Positions 50,547 through 61,600 of a stretch of 64,000 nt of DNA are shown here, in pieces. Both the position numbers and the translations under genes were made by a program. This DNA comes from Neelides folsomi. Its lineage: Eukaryota > Arthropoda > Collembola > Neelipleona > Neelidae. The stretch's first letter is position 1. Every line of letters starts with the position of its first letter. The notes beneath the pieces are model-generated. The model saw only the letters and a program-made list of their open reading frames with translations. It made no database searches and was not told the origin of the DNA. The stretch covers positions 35,162-99,161 of the forward strand of contig JAQGBZ010000232.1 of the NCBI GenBank assembly GCA_034687125.1, given 5' to 3'.

Positions 50547-52088
50547 TTTTTTCAATTTAATAAAAACTAATTTAAGTATAGATTAGTATAAGGTTATTTA
50601 ATTGGAATTCTCTATTAATTTCAATTCTCTTTAAATTAAACTAATTAATTAAACTAGAAATTTGTGGGATGCAGAAACGAGAAATCCCAAAAGAGAACAA
50701 AAAATCTCTCCAGTGTCCTTTCATAGAAATTGTTTTAAAATGTTGAGCAATTTTATGATTTGAAGATTTTGATTATTTTTGTGACTCATTTCTGTACATT
50801 GTGCATTTGAAGCCTCAATCATTTCTTGATGGAATGGCAATAAAAATGTTGGAAAAAGCCAATAAATCAAGATTATTTCGATTTAAAGAATCTTCTTTAT
50901 GAAGGCTATTTAGAAGTGAACTCCGTGGGTTAATAAAAAGTAAAGTAAGCATTTTTTATTGTCCAAATATATAAATACTTACTTATGGATATTTATGTTT
51001 ATATTAGTATTAATTACTTAAATGATACAATTATAGTTAATTTAAGCGTTTACAAACCTATATTAGTTATATTATGGTAGTGTAGTATCTCTCTACTTGT
51101 CATTAAAAATGAATCCTTTGAAGAATTTATGACCTCTATATATTAGTGACAATTCCAGTAGCATAAATAAGTGAGGATTTGGGTTTAATCTCCACTTGTC
51201 TCTGACTGAGATTAAATACTTGACGACTTCATTGTCAACCATTTGATAGAGAAATTTAAATTCCTTTTAAATACATTTTTAACTTCAATTTACAAAACTT
51301 TATGGAATGTTAATTGCTCCTTGAGAAGTTTTATTGCTTAATTATTGGTCATTAGGTCGTAGTAATTATAAATGATTGGAAAACTGGATCTAATTTTGGT
51401 TAAAACTGACTTCGAGTTTAAGCTATTCTGGCTTTACTATATCTTTTATAATGAATGTTATATGATAATGCACGAACAAATGTCATTTAATTTTATGTAT
51501 ATTCATAATAGCTAAAGAACGGATTTCTATGTTTTGACATATTTTTTATCTTTGGGGAATATCGCCTGAAACTTTGGAAATGTCCGTATTGACCAAAATA
51601 AGGAAACTTTAGCCTATGTTGTTCGGACATATTTTGCATATTTGGCCATGTTACGACATATGCCGGAATATGAGAGAATATTTCTCAAATTTACATACTT
51701 TAAAATATTTTACATATAAAGAATATAACGACATATTTTGCATATTTGGCCGTTTTTAACGACATATTGCATACATATTTTGAGGGTTGATACGACATAT
51801 AAATCCGTTCTTTAATAATAGCTTAAATTTTCAAGACATCAGAGAAGATTATTCGTGCAATTCAATTGTAATTAATAATTGGCTTGGAGCAATCTTAAGT
51901 TATTTTTAAAAGTTGGGAAAGATTTAAATTTCCTTTTCATTTGCATCAAGTTACTTTTAGTTAATCCTTTAAACAATAAATCACGCTAAATCCAATAGAA
52001 TTAAATAAATAAATTTATTTATTAAACAATTTTCAACCTAGAAGTATAGTTTTCCTTTCGAGTTCCTGAACATAATTTTTTATTAACA
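50547..52088. other. Divergent promoter region of the two secreted-protein genes
   Basis: AT-rich, containing the 302-bp element at 51513. No gene seen. Confidence 0.5.
51513..51814. mobile_element. 302-bp inverted-repeat element, 8-9 bp target duplication
   Basis: Ends TAAAGAACGGATTT and AAATCCGTTCTTTA are perfect inverted repeats. The target ATAATAGC lies outside both ends (51505-51512 and 51815-51822), with the next base T also shared. Inside are several copies of a CGACATATTTTGCATATTTGG motif. It has no coding capacity. It lies between the Cys-rich gene and the small secreted-protein gene. An 8-bp duplication would suggest hAT, 9 bp Mutator-like. Confidence 0.88.
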
Positions 52089-53539
52089 ATGAGATTGATC
52101 ATTTTGATATATTTAATTGGGTAAATACGGTATTTCAATTTTAAATAATAACCAAATTATAATCAAAATGGAAATAAATTCGTCTAACTATAAATTGGTC
52201 AAGGTCCAGATAATGGGCCTTTTTCGGGCAACCATTGCCACAAATCGGGCAATTGTTGCCACAAATTGGCCAATTTTTGCCTCAAATCGGGCAATGTTAC
52301 CTCAAATGGGTTATCTTGCCCGGAACGGGTAAGGTTGCCCGAGTGAAACAAACCTGGTTAGAAATGGAACTTAAAATTTTTGGTTTCGGTAGAGAGTAAA
52401 TTTTAATGAGCTTCAGTTCTATTTCATATTATAAAATTTTAGTTTCCCTCAGGTAAAGTTTTATTCCTTAAAACATAAATTTCGTTGTATTCTTGTTGTG
52501 TTTCACATCTATGCTTATAAATGATTATTCTAGTCTAATTGACTTAAGATTAAAATATACAATAGTAACACTTATGTTGTTCCATAAGTTCATATATCAA
52601 ATCCAGTGGAAGCGAAGCTCTTTGTACGAATTAGACAGAAACGAAACAAGAAATTACAAGCATCGATTCTGCCCAGGTTTGTTTCATTCGGGCAGCGTTA
52701 CCCGTTTCGGGCAAGATAGCCCATTTGAGGCAACACTGCCCAATTTGTGGCAATAATTGCCCGATTTGTGGCAATCATTGCCCTTTTTGAGGCAACCATT
52801 GCCCGAGAAAGTCCCATTACCTGGACCTTGACCCTATAAATTTATTTATTATTTCGATTAAACAGATTTTTATCATTTTCTTCTGGAAAATTTTTAAAAC
52901 GCGATGACGGCGATGACGACGATAAAGAGAAATCAGAAAAATCAGACAAATCCGAAAAAGCGGGTAAAACCGATATAACCCAAACCGGAAATAGTGGAAA
53001 AACTGGAGACAAGGGAGTTGCCGTTGGAGCAAACACTGGAACCATTGGTATAAACTAAAAAATCACATTAATCATTAATTAAGATAATCACAAACATAAT
53101 TGTTAATTAAAATTATGATTTTCAATTTAAACAGTTAATTTGAACATTGATGGTAAAATGCTGGGAGCTTCTCCGCCTCCAGAAGAAAAAGATGACGGGA
53201 AACTCAAGCCGACCGGACATGGTTAAAACAGAATTTTGCTTATTAATTTAAATAATTAACTACAATTAACTATTTATTAAATTAGTAATGTGATTTATTA
53301 ATACGTGTTTTTACTTTTAACTAAATTCAGGTCCTTGCAAAAACGCTTGTGACAAACACAATTATCCCTATACTTGGTGTGATGCTGAAGGCGGATGGAA
53401 ATTTTGCTCCAAAACTCCCGGAGTTGATTCGGAAGGAGTACCATGCCGGAAAAATCATCCTTGTGGCTCACATGGATATAATTACGAATGGTGTTATTTG
53501 AATGATCAAGGATCATGGGGATATTGTTCAACGGATTAA
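52089..53539 (+). CDS. Small secreted protein with tandem Trp/Cys repeat
   Basis: Exons: 52089-52120, 52866-53047, 53135-53221, 53331-53539; phases agree, 169 residues. Exon 1 (MRLIILIYLIG) and the start of exon 2 (FLSFSSG) together form a signal peptide, followed by a dibasic KR. A highly charged Asp/Lys/Ser/Thr linker comes next, then two C-terminal copies of a cysteine module: CKNACDKHNYPYTWC...GWKFCS and CRKNHPCGSHGYNYEWC...WGYCS, four or more Cys each, with conserved Tyr-x-Trp-Cys and Trp-x-(Phe/Tyr)-Cys. I do not recognise a named family; it is likely extracellular. Intron 1 carries a 637-bp mobile element. AATAAA is at 53549. Confidence 0.82.
52197..52833. mobile_element. 637-bp foldback element, 9-bp target duplication, inside a signal-peptide intron
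   Basis: Left arm (52197 to about 52360) and right arm (about 52670 to 52833) are inverted copies starting GGTCAAGGTCCAG. Both are filled with degenerate units around GGGCAA(C/T)NATTGCC. The target CTATAAATT flanks both ends (52188-52196 and 52834-52842). The AT-rich centre has no transposase. Without it, intron 1 of the host gene would be about 100 bp. Confidence 0.92.
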
Positions 53540-53700
53540 CTTTAAACTAAATAAATCATAAGACAAATGAAAATGGCTAGATATTAAATAACTACTATAA
53601 TTACTGAATTAAATAAGCTCAAATTATTAATGTATTAAATAAAATTAAAGTGGGTTTAATTAATAATTAATCGAGCGTTGTTAAAAGAATAAAATCGACA

Positions 53701-53940
53701 ATGTTGTTACTTTCTAAATTATTTATCTTTTATTGCAATTATGGGACAGGATTTCAATTTCATTCAGCTTCAGCAATAGGCCACAAAGCTTATTCTGAAA
53801 AAACTGATTCCTCTTACCAATTTGACCAAGTCGAATATCAGATCCTATTTGCTATAAGCCGTCGCTGCTTATTGGGGACATCAATCGCTTTTGCGAAATT
53901 AATCGCAGCATCATCAACCCCACAGACCTTGGTAGGTTAA
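53701..53940 (+). other. Open frame at the edge of a base-composition island, not recognised
   Basis: An ATG-started 79-codon frame with a hydrophobic start (MLLLSKLFIFYC) lies about 160 bp after the small secreted-protein gene. From about 53740 to 54140 the sequence is clearly less AT-rich than its surroundings. No Cys motif or known domain is visible and later frames are stopped. It could be a pseudogene, part of an old insertion, or a non-coding transcript. Confidence 0.2.
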
Positions 53941-54609
53941 CCTCATGGAGCTAATGAAAACTCCAAGCTGACTTAATACTTCATTTGTATCCGCACGAGA
54001 GCGACTCGACTATAGGGTTAAATGACAACTCCAGATACAGGAGTAACCAAACAAACTGAACCCTCAGAGTCAAACGGTTATTCACAGCTTGACTTCAAGC
54101 TTTCAAACCCAATACGTTAACTTGATGCTACACCTGGTTTATATATATCAGGGGGATTCATTAAAAGGAATGGAATCCAGAAACTAATGTTATAATCCTA
54201 TGATAATTGTTTGATAATATAGCTCACTAATTGTTTCAAAAATCCAAATTTTTAAATTTTATTTATTTAATTACCTTACGATGAATAAAATTTTGCATTG
54301 ATAACTGATAGTTAGCTCTATTCAACTATTATAAAATTATAACCAAATAACTCGAGTAATATATTCATACCTACTTATAACATTAACACTGCAATTATTA
54401 TTATGATATCATTAATCATAATAATGTTGTCATAAATATGTTGTGTACATACAGATAATTTTGTCAAGAACATCCTGCAAATGGTTCTATGTTTAATATT
54501 CATATATGAAATCATAGGTAAATAGAAAATAGATGACAAACAAAAACACTTCCGTTTTACTAAGTAAATTACTCAATGGTAATAAAGTCACTTAGGTATA
54601 TAACTAAAA
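53941..54609. other. Intergenic, end of composition island
   Basis: Bases 53941-54140 continue the less AT-rich island; the rest is ordinary AT-rich DNA before the duplicated upstream region of the CAP-Gly genes. Confidence 0.45.
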
Positions 54610-54998
54610 GCATTGCATTTACTATTCGCCCATTTGGTTAACCATGAAGTGATAAAAAAGACATTATCTTTATTAATATGGGAGATTCATTCTTTTGTGA
54701 CGTTTCTGATATAGTTTATAGTTGAAGTTAATACTACGCATAATGTAATATTAATAATGTAATATTAATCATTTGATATTCAAATGACCTCGGCAAGTGC
54801 AAGTGTTGTATTCTAATTTGAAAGCATTTGAATTTTTCTTCACCTGAGGGAACTCAAAAGGTGGAAAAACATGTTAAATCCAACTTTATATTAAATAAAT
54901 AATATTTACACACATTCCGTTAAAAATATTATTAATGTATTTTATAATAATTTTAATTAAATAACATTTTATAGATTTTATTGATCCAAAAAGTGAAA

Positions 54999-56444
54999 AT
55001 GGAGCAGTCAAATGTTAATAGGCGAATAAATCCAAATCAAGAAACAATCCAACTTAGAGATCGAATCAGTTGGCAAAATCCCTCAACAGGAATTCGGGAA
55101 TATGGAACGGTCAAATGGATCGGTTATTCCAATGATGGACAATCACGTTTATTTTCCGGAGTTCAATTTGTAAGTCATTTAATAAAATTTTTTAAATTTA
55201 AATTATTTTAATTGCCAAATTTAATCTTTAGTTGAAAAATTCTTCTACATTGCTGAATTTTTTTATAACAATCATTTTCTTTAAAAATGTATAATATTTT
55301 TTTTTTAAATATTAGGATAAAAAAGGTGTTGGGACAATGTCAGGGAAAGTCAACGGTCAAAGATTATTTTATTGCAAGAACAAACACGGGCGGATTGTTC
55401 CAGTTGACGAACTGCAACTTGAACATAGGGAAGTTTCATATTTGACCCATTCACCCCATTTGACCCATGGACCTTATGTGACCTCATCTCGACCGTCATT
55501 TATAACGATTCCTTATGGAGTTTCAGTTGGGTCTGTGATTCCTGTTCCTGTTAGAAATTGCCTTCATTCCTCTTGCTATGGACCTTGCATTCATCATCAT
55601 AGCGTCGCTGCACACAATGTCAACGTCACAATGTCAGCTTCACCATCAATGACATCACCACGACCAAATCAACCAATTGAACATTTTGACTTTGATCAAG
55701 AAATGGCAAGATTTCATTCTATGGATTTGCCCAGGATTAAAGCTGGAGATGAAATTGTTTGGGTTAATGACAGGGGAAATGATCAAGGAACTGTCAAATG
55801 GACAGGGAAATATCACAATGAAAATACACTGAAAGCAATTATAGATTTTGTAAGTTTAAATTTGTTAATTAATATTAATAATACTGATTTATTGAATTCT
55901 TAAACCAATCAAAATACAAAATAAGGAAAAAAGAGAAAGCCAATGACACTTTTAAATAAATTAGTTATTATAAATTATTACAATTAAAAAATATATCAGA
56001 ATAACAGTTGCACCTATAATTTATATACCTACCTAGTGTTTAAAAAAAATACTTTATATAGTCGTTAGCATATACTATAAAAATAATTTTTATAGTGTAT
56101 ATTATAATAAGTATATAGTTAATTTTGTAATAAATATATTGAAGTATATGGTAAAAGATAAGTAAATATAAAGCAAGGAAACCATTTTTATTTAAGATAT
56201 TTGAAAAACTTAATAATTTAATTTATTCCAGGCCACAATGAAGCGTAATTCAATAGTTGATGCAAAATGTGAAATGGTTTTTATGGGATTTGGCTGTCGA
56301 GCGAATCGTGGCGGACTTGTCCCCATTGATGAACTTGTTTTAATTCAAGATTTCTTCGGAACCAACCCAAATGGTCAACATGTACAAAGAAATCCAGAAA
56401 GTGATTTCAATTCAACTGTTTTTTCAAGTCCTTACGGACATTAA
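54999..56444 (+). CDS. Two-domain CAP-Gly-like protein, copy 1
   Basis: Exons: 54999-55169, 55316-55849, 56232-56444; 305 residues. The first CAP-Gly-like domain (about residues 18-95) has DRISW, GTVKWIG, SGVQFDKK, GKVNGQRLF and the closing HGRIVPVDEL. The second (about 200-290) has AGDEIVWV, GTVKWTGKY, CRANRGGLVPIDEL. Between them is a His/Ser/Pro linker that includes GPCIHHH. The fold and spacing resemble CYLD-type CAP-Gly domains more than the GKNDG tubulin-type (the GKNDG motif is absent). No peptidase domain is present. CAP-Gly domains bind C-terminal EEY/F or NEMO-like motifs; the partner here is unknown. Part of a tandem duplication with the next gene. Confidence 0.85.
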
Positions 56445-56966
56445 GATAAAATATTTATAATATATTTACTATTTTTCATTTTCCTATCTACTAATGTAAT
56501 TTTCTATCTAACTGAACTAACTATTTATTTAATGTAAAAAAATGTTAAATTAAATTTAATACTTTTCAATAACAATAAGTTTATTAATCATTATAAATTA
56601 ATGCCAAAATATTATATACACCTAAGTAAGTAGCTTTATAAAGCACATTAAATAATGCAGCGTCGAAAAGTGTTATTATTTAAATATATTAAAGCATTGC
56701 ATTCTCCATCCCCTTAATTGGTTAATCATGGAGTGATAAAACGACTTTATCTTAACTAATATTTAAATAGGAGATTCATTATTTTTGACATTTCTAAGTA
56801 GTTGTTAATTTATTAATACGCATGTCAAAATGCAATCACCTTCGATAATTCAAATGACCTCTACGAGTGCTAAATTAGATTTGTAACTTTTACCTGAGAG
56901 AACGAAATTTGGAAAAACTATAGGATTGCTCAATATATTCTTAGAATATCTGTAATATAGAAAAAT

Positions 56967-57266
56967 ATGGCTAAATCCTGTGATAAAAATTTCATAATTA
57001 ATTTTAACTATATTGTACAATTAAGTGGCATAAAAATGATTCATTTAAATTTTGATTTAATTGAACAAAGTTTAATTAAGTTTTTAACATTGGAGGGTTT
57101 ATTAACCTTGAATTCTATTTTATTTCATATTAATAATAGTTCTAAGAATATATTGAGCAATCCTATAGTAGACTTATTATTAAGAATTGATAGTGCTGTA
57201 ATAAATATCCGATCAATTATTCACCAAATTATTTTATTGCTAAATATTTCATATAATACTAAATAG
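56967..57266 (+). other. 99-codon open frame in the promoter of CAP-Gly copy 2
   Basis: An ATG frame rich in Ile, Leu and Asn, with no domain seen. It lies in about 210 bp that copy 2 has gained between its duplicated upstream region and its start codon. In such AT-rich DNA a frame of this length can arise by chance; I see no splice or homology support. Confidence 0.15.
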
Positions 57267-57305
57267 TTGAAGTACTTGCCATTAGTTTAAATATGGAACA
57301 ATCAA

Positions 57306-58389
57306 ATGTTAATAAAAAAACGCATTAATCCCGATCAAGAAACAATTAAACTTAAAGATCGAATCAGTTGGCCAAATCCCGAAACGGGAATTCGCAAATT
57401 GGGAACTATCAAATGGATCGGGTCTTCAAATGATGGACAATCGCGTTTATTCACCGGAGTTCAATTTGTAAGTCAATTGATAAAATTTATTTGATTAAAA
57501 TTATTAAAATTATTGAATTTATTTTATCGGTTGACTTGTTCTGGCATGGCTTGTATTATGCATATTGTATTTAATTATACTTATGTTAGAGATAATAATA
57601 TTTTGTATTATTTATCAGGATAAAAAAGAAGTTGGGGCAATGTCAGGGATTGTCAACGGACAAAGATTATTTGATTGCAAGAACAAATATGGGAGGATTG
57701 TTCCAGTTGACGAACTTCGACTTGAACCTCGGGATGTTTTATATAAGACACATTCAACTAATTTGACCCCAACACATTTAACCCATCCAACTCATATGAC
57801 CCCTTTAGCTCCTTTGACCGATTCAGCTCTTTTTGCCCAAGAACCTTATTTATCATTATCACAACCATTGGTTCATTTTGATTTTTATCAAGAAATGGGA
57901 AGATTTCATTCTATGGATTTACCAAGCATTAAAGTTGGAGACGAAATCGTTTGGATCAGCGAAAAGGGAAATAATGAATGGATTGGAAAATATCATAATG
58001 GAAAGATTTTGAAAGCAATTATTGATTTTGTAAGTTAGTCATTATAAATATTAAAGTTGTTTAATTTGAACCATATGTTTTAAACGCAATTTAAAAAATA
58101 AATACTAATTTAAGATATAAATTGATTTTTATAACTCAAGGCCACACTGAAGCGTAATACAATAGTTGATGCAAAATGTGAAATGATTTTTATGGGATTT
58201 GGTTGTCGGGCCAACCGCGGAGCTCTCGTGCCAATACACGAACTTGTTTTAATACAAGATTTCTTTGGAACAAACACAAATATTCAAAATGGAAATCCTG
58301 AACTAAATGAATTCGATTCAATCGCTTTTTCAAGCTCTAACATAAATAGAAAATTTCAATTTTTTTCTTTTTCTGTGCGAAATTATTAA
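57306..58389 (+). CDS. Two-domain CAP-Gly-like protein, copy 2, shifted start
   Basis: Exons: 57306-57467, 57619-58029, 58141-58389; 273 residues, same exon layout as copy 1. The ancestral ATG at 57293 (MEQSNVN as in copy 1) is put out of frame by an extra A in an A-run and reaches a stop after 11 codons. A second ATG at 57306, in another frame, reads MLIKKRINPDQ and restores the domain frame. The linker is shorter and Thr/Leu-rich. In the second CAP-Gly domain the QGTVK strand is deleted (GNNEWIGKY instead of GNDQGTVKWTGKY). The tail differs and ends in FSVRNY. It could be a functional diverged paralogue or an early pseudogene. Confidence 0.75.
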
Positions 58390-58646
58390 TTGTCAAATTA
58401 TGAGACAAAATAATAAACAAGATTTAAGAAGAAATTGTTGCATACTTTTAAATTAAATATTTATTTATGTTAATATTATAATAATAATTTAATTTAGAAC
58501 TTAACATTTCAACCTTTTATTATAAAAAAGAAATAAAATCACATTGATCCATTAAACGCTCATATTTGACAAAAATAAGATAAATTAATAATTTTATACA
58601 AAAATTACTTAATTACGCATTAGTTCTTAATATTAATTATCACAAA

Positions 58647-61600
58647 TTAAAATCCCGCAAAGACATCATTATAAGAATCCGGAGCTGAGGTTTTAATTGA
58701 TTTTTCCTTCAAATCCGCCGCGTATTTCTTCAGCTTGGGAACAAACGGTGGTTTGATGGTTTTGTTGAACATTGCCGCCCAATTGATTGTGTCGAACCAT
58801 TTGTGGGATTTGACTTCTTCGACTCCTCCCCTCATGTTTCCCATTCTCCTCGTCAGGTCAACTTGAATGAGACCTTTGATTAAAGTCCGAATTTCAGGTG
58901 AGAAATTTGACCTGAACGCCAATTGCCCGCTGATGGCTTTTTCAAAAATTCCCATTTTGTTCTGGGCTGTAAATGGCGCGCAACCGGCGACCATTTCATA
59001 AATTAAAACTCCAAGGGCCCACCAATCAACGGCCCAATTGTGACCTTTAGACAAAATCATCTCAGGTGATAAATATTCAGGAGTTCCGCACAACGTCCAA
59101 GTTCGGCCGTCGACCTTTTTTGCAAAACCGAAATCCGCGAGTTTCATATACCCATCGGACGTGATGAGCAAATTCTCTGGTTTTAAATCCCGATAGGCAA
59201 TGTGTAATTTATGGAGATATTCAAACGCAAGAACGACCTGAAACAAAAAAGTAAATTATTCATAAGATAAATTAGTTAATTAGAATTAAAATTAATTAAA
59301 TTCTATTCAATTAAAATACAATCATATTAATTATCATTTATCAATCAAATAAAATTAACAATCAAGACATGTGATTTGATAATAAAATTTTGTTATTCTG
59401 TTTTACAAAAATTTCATTGGCAAAAATACATAAATAATATTTTTATTGCTTATTTAGTATTTATCTTAAGGGACATTTCCTGTTAAAGCGCAAGAACCGT
59501 CGTTAGTTTAATTGACGTCTTTCAAGTGCTTTATTTTTTATCAACAAATAAAAATTCTCATTCATAAAATTTTTATCTGTCTGCAGCATCATGTCAACGT
59601 ATTATTATAAATACCAAATTCTACAACCAATTAACTGATGTACATTAATAGTTTACCTAACTGCGTAAATTTATTTTGGAGTAATTCATGTATTTAATAC
59701 ATGTATGAATGTAAATCAATTGGTTAAATTAAACAATCTGTGTTAAATGTCCTTGTCTGGGTAAAATAAATTTGACATGAAAAATCACTTTTAGAGATTT
59801 TCCTTGAACTTGTTTGCCCATAATTAATCTTAATACATTAAACATATTTAATTTATTCCCAATTGATGATACATATGAAGATATTTAAAGATAATGTATT
59901 CATAATTGTCAAAATTGGAATATTAATTGAAGGATTAACTTTATCCTCAATATTTACCCACTTAATGAATTCCCATCTTTAATCATTAATAATCTTTTCA
60001 TTTTATCATTTAATCGGCTAATTTTTTTAATCTTTTAACCATTGTAAATTGCAATAAACCACCCATGTAAAATAATATTCAATAAAAACATCTTTATCAA
60101 AGGCATATTTAAAGCAAAATGATAATGATCCCAATAATCTCAATAATCCTTGCAAAATTCCTATAATTGCAATTTGCAATAATTCAATTTAATTTTTTTT
60201 ATTAATTGATTTGATTGATCTATCATAAATTTTAAATCTATAATTGTGAAATCAAGCACTTGTTTCGTAACAAATTAATATGCGTTTCAATTTATTCAAT
60301 CAATAAACATCCAATAAATTATTTTTTCGACATTTGAGTTAAAATGTTGATTTAAAGTCAAACCGTTTTACTAAAACATTTAAAGAATGTAAATGGACAT
60401 TTTATATAAACTCATGTGATTGAGATAATAAAATCGATTATTGCTTCATTTACAAATTACCGTGATTTTTTAATACATAGATATTTGAACTTTAATTTGG
60501 TGATATTGTGATTAATTTGATTGGAATTTGATTGGAGATTTTTATAAAACCTTTGATCCTAGCTACACATCATTTGCTATAACTACTAATACTAAATAAT
60601 TCTACTACATACAGATATCGAATATGTATATTTGAATTCCTAATAAACTTCGAATAAAAGGAGTTAAGGTAATCAATCATATACATTTTCCTAAAGATCT
60701 CATGACATGTTGACATGTCTCAATATACAGCCCATTTACTTTGTAGTGTTCTTTTTTGAATTTCTAATAACTAAGAAGTAGTATTATAGTAGTATAATTA
60801 GGAATTTAAAAAGGAACAATACAAAGTAAACATGTTTCACATATCATATGCAATCTCATTGGTATTAAAGTAAACATAGGGGCTATTCTTGTTATTTAAC
60901 ATAGAAATGATACTATAAATGGTCATTCTTATGGCAACAAGAATAGCCCTTATGTTTACTTTAATACCAATGAGATTGTATCTGTAGATACTTTACATAT
61001 ATAAAATATATTTTAATAATTGAGTAAAAGTTTATTTTTGACATGTGCATTACTGCTGCAAAAACGAGTTGAAATAAATCAAAATCACTCGAAAATTAAT
61101 TGATGTCTCGAAGTGTCATTTTTAAACCACACTTAAGCTTTCATTACTCAACATGTCACAGTCAAACAACTTTAACATAAATATTGATGTGTGCTTTTCC
61201 TATACACTTTTTTAATTTGCTGTATATCAATTTTCTGTCCAAGTTCAAGTGCGCACTTTACAGTGATATAAAGTATTCCAATTAAATTATTAAATTATCT
61301 CATTAATTAAATAATTTTAATCAAATATTCGAAACCAAAACTTCAATCACATTTTAGAAAAAATTAAATAATTAAATTATTAACTGTCTATAATACTAAT
61401 TGCCAATATTTCCTAAATGCCTATATTCAATAAATAGCCTACAAATATTAACTGCCTTATAAATTGCACTTGAATATATTTACTTACATTTAGATTTTAT
61501 TAAAAAATATTTAATTATTAAATTAATTAAATTTAAGCTTACTTGTGATGCATAGAATTTTGCATGATTCTCCGTGAGATTTCCTTGAGCTTCAATGAGA

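Larger units (their letters stand above)
54610..58389 (+). repeat. Tandem gene duplication (about 2.1-2.3 kb unit)
   Basis: The two CAP-Gly genes share exon structure and sequence, and so do their upstream regions: AGCATTGCAT...GGTTAA(C/T)CATG(A/G)AGTGATAAAA, GGAGATTCATT and TTCAAATGACCTC occur at about 54610-54790 and again at about 56694-56860. Offset is about 2084 bp upstream and 2294 bp at the start codons, so copy 2 gained about 210 bp in between. Confidence 0.88.
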
